From: Pseudomonas fluorescens Q2-87
Lineage (GTDB): Bacteria; Pseudomonadota; Gammaproteobacteria; Pseudomonadales; Pseudomonadaceae
DNA length: 64,000 nt
Reading direction: 5' to 3'
Assembly: GCF_000281895.1 (NCBI RefSeq)
Contig: NZ_CM001558.1
Coordinates: 2,670,556 to 2,734,555, forward strand
The notes under the pieces are model-generated. The model was not told where the DNA came from and ran no database searches. It saw only the letters and a list, made by a program, of their open reading frames with translations. A program made the position numbers and the translations under genes. Below, in pieces: positions 43,765 through 51,990 of this stretch (position 1 is the stretch's first letter; every line of letters starts with the position of its first letter).

Positions 43765-43776
43765 GTGGACTCGAAC

Positions 43777-45084
43777 ATGCCGAAAATTGCCCGGGGCGCT
43801 GTTGCGCTGCGTCCTGTTTCACCCTTCGTCCCCCTGCTGGCCAGCCTCGGCTTGAGCCTGGGTTCCAGTGCCGTACTGGCCGAGGGATTGCTCGACGACA
43901 GCCACGGCACCTTGACCCTGCGCAATTACTACCTGGACCGCGACTACAAGGACGACGGCGCCAAGACCGCAGCGCGGGAATGGGCCCAGGGCCTGATGAT
44001 GAACGTGGAGTCCGGGTTCACGCCGGGCACCGTCGGTTTCGGCATGGACGCCCGGGGATTGGTGGGCATCAAGCTCGATTCGTCGCCGGATCGCAGCGGC
44101 ACTGAACTGCTGCCGGTCTCCAGCAGCGACAAACGTGCAGCCGACGAATATTCGCGCTTGGCGCTGACCGGCAAGCTGAGGGTCGGCCAGACTTTGGTAA
44201 AGACCGGCGATGTCTCGATCTTCCTGCCGTTTGCCTTTGCCAGTCCGTCGCGCCTGCTGCCGCAAACCTTTCGCGGCACGACGCTCAGCTCCAAGGATAT
44301 CGACGGACTGACGTTGAACACGGGCTACATCGACCGGATCAACCGCCGCGACTCCACCGACTACCAGCCGATGACCATCGCTTCGCCCAATCGCCGTTTC
44401 AATGGCGCGGCAACCTCGTCCCACATGGCGTATCTGGGCGGTGATTATCAAATCAATAAAGACCTCAGCGTGCGGGCCTACCACGCCGAAGTGGCGGACC
44501 TGTACCAGCAGGACACCCTGGCATTGCTGCACAACCTGCCGTTGGGCAACGGTGTGTTGACCACCGACTTGCGCAGCTTTTTCAGCGATGACAACGGTGC
44601 TGCCAAGGCGGGGAAAGTGGATAACCGCAATGTCTCGGCGCTGATCGGCTATCGCTTGGGTGGGCATCGCGTGAGCCTGGGTTACATGCATTCCAGCGGC
44701 GATACGGCCACGCCTTATGTGTCCGGCACCGAGTTGATGGGCTTGAGCGAAATGACCATGAGTTCGGATTTTCTCAACGCCCGGGAACGCACCTGGCAGG
44801 CGATCCATGATTATGACTTTGCGGCCGTGGGCGTACCGGGCCTGAGGACACGACTGCGTTATGTGCGCGGCGATCACATCGACCTGGCGGCCCTCAACGC
44901 CGAGGATCGCAAGGAGCGTGAATTCCAGATGGAACTGGGCTACGTGATCCAGGGCGGCCCGCTGAAAAACGTCGGGCTGCTGGCGCGCAAGTCGATCTAC
45001 CGTAACGATTTTCCAGGCACGGCGGCGTTTCGCGATGAAAACCAGACCCGGTTCCTGGTGACCTACAGCGTACCGATCTGGTAG
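43777..45084 (+). CDS. OprD-family outer-membrane porin
   Basis: A 435-residue porin. The start at 43777 (MPKIARGAVALRP) leads a signal peptide ending near SSAVLA. The opening of the mature protein (DSHGTLTLRNYYLDRDY) and the segment GTVGFGMDARGLVGIKLDSS are diagnostic of OprD porins, which take up organic acids. The C-terminal strand ends VTYSVPIW with the terminal aromatic residue. With the divergent MFS and the ferulate genes beside it, passage of hydroxycinnamates or vanillate through the outer membrane is the likely role. Confidence 0.92.
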   Translation: MPKIARGAVALRPVSPFVPLLASLGLSLGSSAVLAEGLLDDSHGTLTLRNYYLDRDYKDDGAKTAAREWAQGLMMNVESGFTPGTVGFGMDARGLVGIKLDSSPDRSGTELLPVSSSDKRAADEYSRLALTGKLRVGQTLVKTGDVSIFLPFAFASPSRLLPQTFRGTTLSSKDIDGLTLNTGYIDRINRRDSTDYQPMTIASPNRRFNGAATSSHMAYLGGDYQINKDLSVRAYHAEVADLYQQDTLALLHNLPLGNGVLTTDLRSFFSDDNGAAKAGKVDNRNVSALIGYRLGGHRVSLGYMHSSGDTATPYVSGTELMGLSEMTMSSDFLNARERTWQAIHDYDFAAVGVPGLRTRLRYVRGDHIDLAALNAEDRKEREFQMELGYVIQGGPLKNVGLLARKSIYRNDFPGTAAFRDENQTRFLVTYSVPIW

Positions 45085-45103
45085 CGAACGGTGTGCCTGT
45101 CAG

Positions 45104-45592
45104 TTACTGCTGATAAACCTTCTTCAACAGCCGCAACAATTGCGTCCGCTCGCCGTCCGAAAGCGCCGCCGTGGAATCCAGATCGCTCTGCACGGCAATC
45201 TGCTGGAGTTCTTTGAGCAGGGTCTCTCCGGTCTTGCTCAGGAAAATCCCGTACGAACGCTTATCCGGCTTGCAGCGCACGCGCACGGCCAGGGCCCGGC
45301 TCTCCAGTTTGTTCAACAGCGGCACAACCTGTGGCGGCTCTATCGCCAGGGCCTTGGCCAGGTCGGCCTGCATCAGGCCAGGATTCTGGTCGATGATCGC
45401 CAGGGCCGAAAATTGGGCGGGCCGTAAATCGTGCACGGCGAGCCGGTTGATAAGGTTCTGGAACAATTTCAACTGGGCGCGGCGCAGGGCATAACCGATC
45501 AGGTCATCCAGCGCGGCGTCCAGCGGCGCCTGCGCGTCGGTACCGGTGGCCAGTGGCTCAACGGGTTCGGCAAGCTTGGAAGACTTGGTCAT
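45104..45592 (-). CDS. MarR-family repressor of ferulate catabolism (FerR-like)
   Basis: A 162-residue MarR regulator. The winged HTH is clear (LMQADLAKALAIEPPQVVPLLNKLESRALAVRVRCKPDKRSY). It is divergent from ech-vdh-fcs, the position of FerR, which in other bacteria is relieved by hydroxycinnamoyl-CoA. A good inverted repeat (TAGTTA-N7-TAACTA) overlaps the ech promoter at the expected operator position. The start at 45592 (MTKSSKL) is uncertain; alternatives at 45604 and 45610 exist. Confidence 0.87.
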   Translation of the reverse strand: MTKSSKLAEPVEPLATGTDAQAPLDAALDDLIGYALRRAQLKLFQNLINRLAVHDLRPAQFSALAIIDQNPGLMQADLAKALAIEPPQVVPLLNKLESRALAVRVRCKPDKRSYGIFLSKTGETLLKELQQIAVQSDLDSTAALSDGERTQLLRLLKKVYQQ

Positions 45593-45733
45593 CGAAGTGA
45601 ACATCCTCAAGGTGAGTGGTTAACAAGGCTATCCAGTTTGCCGGGGTTGCGCCGCCGTGGCTACGGCCGAGCGCGAAATTCAAGATCCCGCCAATCCCAG
45701 CAAGTACTCAGAAAATACAGATAAACGAATTAA

Positions 45734-45769
45734 TAGTTAATTGACATAACTAAATTTGCGGTTTAGCTT
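45734..45769 (+). promoter_or_regulatory. ech promoter with overlapping MarR-type operator
   Basis: TTGACA (45741-45746) and TAGCTT (45764-45769) are 17 bases apart. The -35 lies inside an inverted repeat TAGTTA-N7-TAACTA (45734-45752), so a bound repressor would block RNA polymerase. The reverse strand shows the TTAGTTA-N6-TTAAC box at 45736-45753. Confidence 0.65.
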
Positions 45770-45785
45770 TTACTCATCTTCAGCC

Positions 45786-45793
45786 AAGAACAA
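45786..45793 (+). promoter_or_regulatory. Crc/Hfq-type CA motif (AAGAACAA) before ech
   Basis: A perfect AAnAAyAA match next to the GAGAG ribosome binding site. Confidence 0.5.
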
Positions 45794-45806
45794 GAGAGCG
45801 CGCATC

Positions 45807-46637
45807 ATGAGCAATTACGACGGTCGCTGGAAAACGGTCAAGGTCGACATTGAGGAAGGCATCGCCTGGGTCACCCTCAATCGCCCGGAAAAACGCAACG
45901 CCATGAGCCCGACCCTCAACCGCGAGATGATCGACGTGCTCGAAACTCTGGAACAGGATCCCGCCGCCGGTGTACTGGTGCTGACCGGGGCCGGCGATGC
46001 CTGGACTGCGGGCATGGACCTCAAGGAATATTTCCGCGAAGTGGATGCCGGGCCGGAAATCCTCCAGGAAAAAATCCGTCGCGAAGCCTCGCAATGGCAG
46101 TGGAAATTGCTGCGCATGTACGCCAAGCCCACCATTGCGATGGTCAATGGCTGGTGCTTCGGTGGTGGTTTCAGCCCTCTGGTGGCCTGCGACCTGGCGA
46201 TCTGCGCCGACGAAGCGACTTTCGGCCTGTCGGAAATCAATTGGGGCATTCCGCCTGGCAACCTCGTCAGCAAGGCCATGGCCGATACCGTGGGCCATCG
46301 CCAATCGCTGTACTACATCATGACCGGCAAGACCTTCGGCGGGCAGAAAGCTGCCGAGATGGGCCTGGTCAACGAAAGCGTCCCCTTGGCGCAACTGCGT
46401 GAAGTCACCGTTGAACTGGCGCGCAACCTCCTGGAGAAAAACCCGGTGGTGCTGCGGGCCGCCAAGCATGGCTTCAAGCGCTGCCGCGAACTGACCTGGG
46501 AGCAGAACGAGGATTACCTGTACGCCAAGCTCGACCAGTCCCGTCTGCTCGATACCGAAGGCGGCCGCGAGCAGGGCATGAAACAGTTCCTCGACGACAA
46601 GAGCATCAAGCCCGGCCTGCAAACCTACAAGCGCTGA
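45807..46637 (+). CDS. ech: p-Hydroxycinnamoyl-CoA hydratase/lyase (feruloyl-CoA to vanillin)
   Basis: A 276-residue crotonase that hydrates feruloyl-CoA and cleaves it to vanillin and acetyl-CoA. Key residues known from P. fluorescens HCHL fall at exactly the same numbers with this start: Y75, S123, E143 and Y239. The oxyanion-hole region is GAGDAWTAGMDLKEYF and NGWCFGGGFS. This residue-level match fixes both function and the start at 45807. It leads ech-vdh-fcs, under the operator described above. Confidence 0.97.
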   Translation: MSNYDGRWKTVKVDIEEGIAWVTLNRPEKRNAMSPTLNREMIDVLETLEQDPAAGVLVLTGAGDAWTAGMDLKEYFREVDAGPEILQEKIRREASQWQWKLLRMYAKPTIAMVNGWCFGGGFSPLVACDLAICADEATFGLSEINWGIPPGNLVSKAMADTVGHRQSLYYIMTGKTFGGQKAAEMGLVNESVPLAQLREVTVELARNLLEKNPVVLRAAKHGFKRCRELTWEQNEDYLYAKLDQSRLLDTEGGREQGMKQFLDDKSIKPGLQTYKR

Positions 46638-46645
46638 AGCGCCAA

Positions 46646-46676
46646 GGCGAACAGCGGGCGCATCCCGCTGTTCGCC
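46646..46676 (+). terminator. Strong intercistronic hairpin between ech and vdh
   Basis: A perfect 13-bp stem, GGCGAACAGCGGG with CCCGCTGTTCGCC, around CGCAT. No T-tract follows, so it may set relative expression or protect the ech mRNA rather than end transcription. Confidence 0.6.
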
Positions 46677-46745
46677 GTGTCGCCCTGGCGCTACTGTTAC
46701 ACCGCTTTGATGCATTCCCGATAAAGACAATAAAGAGGAATCACC

Positions 46746-48194
46746 ATGCTGGACGTGCCCCTGTTGATCGGCGGCCTGTCGTGTCCCGCCCGTGACGGCC
46801 GGACCTTCGAGCGCTGCAATCCGGTAACCGGTGAGGTGGTCTCGCGCGTTGCCGCCGCCACCCTGGAAGATGCCGATGCCGCCGTGGCCGCCGCGCAAGC
46901 CGCGTTTCCCGCCTGGGCCGCGCTGGCCCCCAACGAACGCCGCACCCGCCTGCTGCGCGCGGCCGAGCAATTGCAGGCTCGTAGCGGCGAATTCATTGCG
47001 GCTGCCGGCGAGACCGGTGCCATGGCCAACTGGTACGGTTTCAACGTGCACCTGGCGGCAAACATGCTGCGCGAAGCCGCTGCGATGACCACCCAGATCA
47101 ATGGCGAAATCATTCCTTCGGATGTGCCCGGCAGCTTCGCCATGGCCTTGCGTCAACCCTGCGGCGTGGTACTGGGTATCGCACCGTGGAACGCGCCGGT
47201 GATTCTCGCCACCCGCGCCATCGCCATGCCGCTGGCCTGTGGCAACACGGTGGTGCTCAAGGCTTCCGAGATAAGCCCGGCCGTGCATCGGTTGATTGGC
47301 CAGGTGCTGCAGGACGCCGGTTTGGGCGACGGCGTGGTCAATGTCATTTGCAACGCCCCGGCCGATGCGCCGGCGATTGTCGAGCGCTTGATCGCCAACC
47401 CGGCGGTACGCCGAGTGAATTTCACCGGCTCGACCCATGTCGGCCGTATCGTCGGTGAGCTGTCGGCGCGCCACCTCAAGCCGGCCTTGCTGGAATTGGG
47501 CGGCAAGGCACCGTTGCTGGTGCTGGACGACGCCGACCTGGACGCAGCAGTCGAGGCCGCAGCCTTCGGCGCGTACTTCAACCAGGGGCAGATTTGCATG
47601 TCCACCGAGCGCCTGATCGTCGACGCCAGCGTGGCCGACGCCTTTATCGCTCGGCTGACCGCCAAGGTCGCCACGCTGCGCGCCGGCGATCCCACAGCCG
47701 GTGATTCGGTGCTCGGTTCGCTGGTGGATGCCGGCGCCGGCCTGCGCATCAAAGGGCTGATTGACGATGCCTTGGGCAAAGGGGCAACGCTGCTGGCGGG
47801 CGGACAATTGGACGGCAGCATCCTGCAGCCGACCCTGCTTGATGGCGTCACCGAACACATGCGCCTGTACCGCGAAGAATCCTTCGGCCCCGTGGCGGTG
47901 CTGCTGCGCGGTGACGGCGATGAAGAACTGCTGCGCCTGGCCAACGACTCCGAATTTGGCCTCTCGGCGGCCATTTTCAGCCGCGACACCGCGCGTGCAC
48001 TGGCCCTGGCCCAACGAATCGAATCGGGCATTTGCCACATCAATGGTCCGACCGTGCACGACGAGGCGCAAATGCCCTTCGGCGGGGTCAAGTCCAGTGG
48101 TTACGGCAGCTTTGGCGGCAAGGCGTCGATCGAGCATTTCACCCAGTTGCGTTGGGTGACCCTGCAGAACGGTCCACGGCATTACCCGATCTGA
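46746..48194 (+). CDS. vdh: Vanillin dehydrogenase
   Basis: A 482-residue aldehyde dehydrogenase that oxidises vanillin to vanillate. Catalytic C284 lies in NQGQICMSTE, general base E250 in LLELGGKAP, and the coenzyme loop is FTGSTHVG. The N-terminus (MLDVPLLIGGLSCPARDGRTFERCNPVTGE) and the length agree with Vdh of ferulate-degrading Pseudomonas. Gene order ech-vdh-fcs is typical. AGAGGA precedes the start, with a 7/8 CA motif beside it. Confidence 0.94.
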   Translation: MLDVPLLIGGLSCPARDGRTFERCNPVTGEVVSRVAAATLEDADAAVAAAQAAFPAWAALAPNERRTRLLRAAEQLQARSGEFIAAAGETGAMANWYGFNVHLAANMLREAAAMTTQINGEIIPSDVPGSFAMALRQPCGVVLGIAPWNAPVILATRAIAMPLACGNTVVLKASEISPAVHRLIGQVLQDAGLGDGVVNVICNAPADAPAIVERLIANPAVRRVNFTGSTHVGRIVGELSARHLKPALLELGGKAPLLVLDDADLDAAVEAAAFGAYFNQGQICMSTERLIVDASVADAFIARLTAKVATLRAGDPTAGDSVLGSLVDAGAGLRIKGLIDDALGKGATLLAGGQLDGSILQPTLLDGVTEHMRLYREESFGPVAVLLRGDGDEELLRLANDSEFGLSAAIFSRDTARALALAQRIESGICHINGPTVHDEAQMPFGGVKSSGYGSFGGKASIEHFTQLRWVTLQNGPRHYPI

Positions 48195-48248
48195 AACCCG
48201 TCGCACCGCAGGCGACGCGCTTCGAATCCGTCGCCCGGTGCAGGCCAG

Positions 48249-48256
48249 AATAACAA
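48249..48256 (+). promoter_or_regulatory. CA-like motif (AATAACAA) in the vdh-fcs spacer
   Basis: A perfect AAnAAyAA match, but about 80 bases before the fcs start, so its role in translation is less clear than at the other genes. Confidence 0.35.
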
Positions 48257-48334
48257 TGACAAGGCCGCAGCCAGACGCTGCGGGGCTGCGCTCGCTTTGT
48301 GCGAACCGAGTCTGCCTTGGTGGAGGAAATGTAC

Positions 48335-50212
48335 GTGAGTTCCCTATTCAGATCGTCCTCCCAACCCGACCCAGGGCGTTATCGCCAGGTGTCGATTGGT
48401 CATCCCGCCGTCGAAGTCACGCAAGAGCACGGCATCTTGCACATGCGCTCCCTCGAGCCCTTGGCCCCGATGCCGGCGCGTCTGCTCGATCGCCTGGTGC
48501 ATTGGGCCGAGGTGCGTCCGCAACAGACTTTCATCGCGGCTCGCGAGGCTGGCGGCGACTGGCGCAGGGTCGGTTATGCCGAGATGCTCGAGCGTGTCCG
48601 GGCCATCGCCCAAGGCCTGCTGAGCTTCGGTTTGTCGGCCGAAAGGCCCTTGGTGTTGCTCTCGGGCAATGACATCGAGCATTTGCAAATGGCCCTCGGC
48701 GCGATGTACGCCGGGATTCCGTACTGCCCGGTGTCGCCGGCCTATTCATTGCTCTCCCAGGATTTCGCCAAGCTGCGTCACGTCTGCGACCTGCTGCAGC
48801 CAGGGTTGGTGTTCGTCAGCGAGGCCGCACCGTTCGAACGAGCGATAAATGCGGTATTGCCGGCGGATATTCCCTTGGTTACGGTGCGCGGCGAGGTACC
48901 GGGGCGAGCCAGGACCGGTTTTGCCAGCTTGCTGGCACAACCCGGCGGCGTCGAGGCCGAGAGCGCTTTCGCGGCCACCGGCCCGGACAGCATCGCCAAG
49001 TTCCTGTTCACCTCGGGCTCCACCCGGCTGCCCAAGGCGGTGATCACCACTCAACGGATGCTCTGTGCCAATCAACAGATGCTGTTGCAGACCTTTCCGG
49101 TGTTTGGTGAAGAGCCGCCGGTACTGGTGGACTGGCTGCCGTGGAATCACACCTTCGGCGGCAGCCACAACGTCGGTATCGTGCTGTACAACGGCGGCAC
49201 ATTTTACCTGGACGACGGTAAGCCCACGGCCCAGGGCTTTGCCGAAACCCTGCGCAACCTCAAGGAAATCTCGCCCACCGCCTACCTGACCGTCCCCAAG
49301 GGCTGGGAGGAATTGGTCACTGCCCTGGAGCAGGACGCTCAATTGCGCGAGCGCTTCTTCAAGCGCATCAGCCTGTTCTTCTTTGCTGCGGCCGGCCTGT
49401 CACAAAGCACTTGGGATCGCCTCGACAGGGTCGCCGAGCAGCACTGCGGGGAGCGCATCCGCATGATGGCGGGCCTGGGCATGACTGAGGCTTCGCCGTC
49501 CTGCACGTTCACCACCGGGCCATTGTCCATGGCCGGTTACATCGGCCTGCCGGCCCCTGGTTGTGAAGTGCGCCTGGTGCCGGTGGACGGCAAGCTGGAA
49601 GGACGCTTTCGCGGGCCGCACATCATGCCTGGCTACTGGCGCTCACCGCAGCAGACGGCCGAGGTGTTCGACGAGGACGGTTTCTACTGCTCGGGAGATG
49701 CGATCAAGCTGGCCGATTCGAGCAATCCGCAGTTGGGATTGATGTTCGATGGGCGGATCGCCGAGGATTTCAAATTGTCGTCCGGTGTGTTCGTCAGCGT
49801 CGGGCCGCTGCGCAACCGCGCGGTGCTGGAAGGCACGCCTTACGTTCTGGACTTGGTGATTACCGCGCCTGATCGCGAATGCCTGGGCGCGCTGGTATTG
49901 CCACGGCTGGCGGAATGCCGACGTCTCTCAGGCCTGGGCCCGGACGCCAGTGATGCCCAAGTGCTCGCCAGCGCAGCGGTCCGCCAGTGGTTCGCCGACT
50001 GGTTGCAACGCCTGAATCGCGAAGCCAGCGGCAACGCCAGCCGCGTGGAGTGGATTGCCTTGCTCGATGAACCGGCGTCCATCGACCGCGGCGAAATCAC
50101 CGACAAGGGCTCGATCAACCAAAGGGCAGTGCTGCAATGGCGGGCGGAAAAAATCGAGGCGTTGTACCGCGGTGAAGACACATCGATCCTGCGTGCGGGA
50201 TCGCAAGGCTAG
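48335..50212 (+). CDS. fcs: Feruloyl-CoA synthetase
   Basis: A 625-residue AMP-forming acyl-CoA ligase that activates ferulate and related hydroxycinnamates. The ATP motif FLFTSGSTRLPKAVITT is complete, with DWLPWNHTFGGSHN, GLGMTEASPSC and YCSGDAIKLAD further on. The GTG at 48335 is preferred because GGAGG lies eight bases before it; the ATG at 48329 is too close to that site. It is the first enzyme of the ech-vdh-fcs pathway and closes the operon. Confidence 0.94.
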   Translation: MSSLFRSSSQPDPGRYRQVSIGHPAVEVTQEHGILHMRSLEPLAPMPARLLDRLVHWAEVRPQQTFIAAREAGGDWRRVGYAEMLERVRAIAQGLLSFGLSAERPLVLLSGNDIEHLQMALGAMYAGIPYCPVSPAYSLLSQDFAKLRHVCDLLQPGLVFVSEAAPFERAINAVLPADIPLVTVRGEVPGRARTGFASLLAQPGGVEAESAFAATGPDSIAKFLFTSGSTRLPKAVITTQRMLCANQQMLLQTFPVFGEEPPVLVDWLPWNHTFGGSHNVGIVLYNGGTFYLDDGKPTAQGFAETLRNLKEISPTAYLTVPKGWEELVTALEQDAQLRERFFKRISLFFFAAAGLSQSTWDRLDRVAEQHCGERIRMMAGLGMTEASPSCTFTTGPLSMAGYIGLPAPGCEVRLVPVDGKLEGRFRGPHIMPGYWRSPQQTAEVFDEDGFYCSGDAIKLADSSNPQLGLMFDGRIAEDFKLSSGVFVSVGPLRNRAVLEGTPYVLDLVITAPDRECLGALVLPRLAECRRLSGLGPDASDAQVLASAAVRQWFADWLQRLNREASGNASRVEWIALLDEPASIDRGEITDKGSINQRAVLQWRAEKIEALYRGEDTSILRAGSQG

Positions 50213-50222
50213 ATAGAACCCC

Positions 50223-50252
50223 CTGTGGGAGCGAGCAAGCCCGCTTCCACAG
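50223..50252. repeat. Rearranged family B REP unit
   Basis: CTGTGGGAGCGAGCAAGCCCGC TTCCACAG: the two outer ends of a REP pair with the inner part lost. Confidence 0.7.
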
Positions 50253-50262
50253 TTCGTGGTAC

Positions 50263-50580
50263 TTAACGCCGTCCGAGCAGCAGGCCCACCACCAAACCAA
50301 AACCGGCGGAAATCGCCACGGTTTGCCATGGATGTCCGCCAATATAGACCTCAGTGGCATCGACCATCGGACGGGTGCGTTCGCGTGCGCTGTTCAGCGA
50401 ATCCAGGGCCTGTTGCAGTTTCTGGGAGATCTGGCCGCGCAGGTTTTCCGCGTCTTCGCCAACCAGCGACACACTGCTTTTGAGCAGCTTTTCTGATTCT
50501 TCGATCAGTGCCTGCAATTCGCTGAACGCTTGATCCTTGATTTGCTCTCCGTTGGCTTGGACAGTGCTTTTACGGGCCAT
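50263..50580 (-). CDS. DUF883 (ElaB/YqjD-like) inner-membrane ribosome-associated protein
   Basis: A 105-residue protein of the DUF883 family: a long amphipathic helix (ELQALIEESEKLLKSSVSLVGEDAENLRGQISQKLQQALDSL), then a C-terminal membrane segment with the family motif HPWQTVAISAGFGLVVGLLLGRR. Relatives such as YqjD anchor ribosomes to the membrane in stationary phase. The start at 50580 (MARKSTVQ) has GGAGTACC upstream. Confidence 0.9.
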   Translation of the reverse strand: MARKSTVQANGEQIKDQAFSELQALIEESEKLLKSSVSLVGEDAENLRGQISQKLQQALDSLNSARERTRPMVDATEVYIGGHPWQTVAISAGFGLVVGLLLGRR

Positions 50581-50737
50581 TGAGGTACTCCTTGGTGATG
50601 GTGCAGTGAACAATGGAGTGCGGCGCCTGGGCAAAAGTTGCAGTGACCGGCCTTCGCAGCGCAGCCCATCACAAATGGGTTAAGACGTTTCCCTGCAAGG
50701 TGTAAGATGGCGCCTATTTACGCAACAGGTAATTCCC

Positions 50738-50992
50738 ATGAGTTTCAATCTGGCTGACAAGCCCTTGGCCGAGCGTGCCGCGCTGGAAGACGAAAAATCC
50801 CGACTCTTTGAACTGTGGCAAAACAACCTGGGCAAGGCCAAGGGCGATGCCGCCCGCCTGTTCGGTGAGCGTTCCAAACGCAAGGGTAAATGGGCCGAGT
50901 GGGTGCGTGCCGAGCTGGATGGCATGTCGCCGCCCGAATACGCCAACATGGTGCGCAGTGAAGTCAATCGCCTGATGGCCGCCAACAAGTAA
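50738..50992 (+). CDS. Conserved small Pseudomonas protein of unknown function
   Basis: An 84-residue basic, soluble protein (MSFNLADKPLAERAALEDE...). It is rich in charged helices and has no signal or membrane segment. Codon use is normal for the genome, and I recall similar small hypothetical proteins across Pseudomonas. It is followed three bases later by the convergent LysR gene. No function is known. Confidence 0.75.
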   Translation: MSFNLADKPLAERAALEDEKSRLFELWQNNLGKAKGDAARLFGERSKRKGKWAEWVRAELDGMSPPEYANMVRSEVNRLMAANK

Positions 50993-50995
50993 GCC

Positions 50996-51904
50996 TTATG
51001 AGAAGGTCGCGACGATGGACTCACGAACCCTGACCACCGCCGGGTCCATCTGCGTGGGGGTTCGCCAGCCCAATTCGATAGGGTAGCGGGGCAGAGCCAA
51101 GGGGCAGGGCAGCAAGGCCAGGCCGCTGAGGGATGCGATGGCCCGGGCGGCGTGGGCCGGAATGGTCGCCACGGCCTGGCTGCCCCTGAGCAGGAACGGT
51201 AGCGCGGCGAAGTGCGTGGTCGAGGCGCATACCCGCCGGCTCAGGCCAAGCCCGGCCAACCCTTCATCGGTAATGCCGATAAAACCGCCCGACGACACCA
51301 GCAAATGCTCACGAGCCACGAATGCGTCGAGGCTGAGCGCTTGCTGGCCCTCCGTCAGGCTGGCCGGGTCCACCAGGCAGGCGTAATCGCCTTCGCCCAG
51401 GATGTGACGGCTTAGCAACCGCTGCGCAAATCCGCCCGCCGTGATCGCCAGATCAAGGTTGCGCTCCATCAGGGCCCGTCCGACGATCTGGCTGTGGGTC
51501 TGCCGGAAAATCAAGCGCAGGCCCGGGGCCCGGCGGGCCACTTCCTCGATCAGCTGTCGCCCGTGGGCAATCTCGAAATCATCAGATAAGCCAACGATCA
51601 CCGAACGGCCTTCGTAATGGCTGGCGTGCGGGTCGACCATCGCCAGGCTCTGGCGGCATTTGTCCAATGCGTCGCTAATCACCGGCTTCAGCTGATTGGC
51701 CCGCAGGGTGGGCGCCAGGCCTCGACCGGTGCGCACGAACAATGGGTCGCCATACAAATCTCGAAGTCGGCGCAGGGCCGCGCTGATGGCTGACTGGGTC
51801 ACGCCCACGCGCAAAGCCGCACGACTGGCGCTGGATTCGTCGTGCAGGGCTTCGAAGATCTTGAGCAGGTTGAGGTCGACGTCGGCGATATTCATATGGC
51901 TCAT
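50996..51904 (-). CDS. LysR-family transcriptional regulator
   Basis: A 302-residue LysR regulator. The N-terminal winged HTH is clear (NLLKIFEALHDESSASRAALRVGVTQSAISAALRRLRDLYGDPLF), followed by the effector-binding domain. It resembles NodD/LeuO-type members with short HTH lead-in. It is divergent from a nitrilase-family gene, its probable target. Starts at 51904 and 51895 are both possible. Confidence 0.9.
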   Translation of the reverse strand: MSHMNIADVDLNLLKIFEALHDESSASRAALRVGVTQSAISAALRRLRDLYGDPLFVRTGRGLAPTLRANQLKPVISDALDKCRQSLAMVDPHASHYEGRSVIVGLSDDFEIAHGRQLIEEVARRAPGLRLIFRQTHSQIVGRALMERNLDLAITAGGFAQRLLSRHILGEGDYACLVDPASLTEGQQALSLDAFVAREHLLVSSGGFIGITDEGLAGLGLSRRVCASTTHFAALPFLLRGSQAVATIPAHAARAIASLSGLALLPCPLALPRYPIELGWRTPTQMDPAVVRVRESIVATFS

Positions 51905-51990
51905 ATCATTTAGCAGCGATTGGGGCTTTATTCATGATCGGCTGGCGTCTGAAAATCAGCAACACCTGATGACCCGAGGAGTTGCAAACC

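Larger units (their letters stand above)
43463..43776. other. Divergent regulatory region between the MFS transporter and the porin
   Basis: It holds two AT-rich boxes of the form TTRGTTA-N6-TTAAY and the two leaders with CA motifs. No gene is seen. Confidence 0.6.

Noticed and set aside
45780..48206. Minus-strand frame of 808 codons across ech and vdh
   Set aside because: It spans two confirmed genes and their spacer in antisense; no start signal or protein family supports it.
48238..48672. Plus-strand frame of 144 codons overlapping the start of fcs
   Set aside because: Out of frame with fcs, Arg/Ala/Pro-rich translation typical of a shadow frame.
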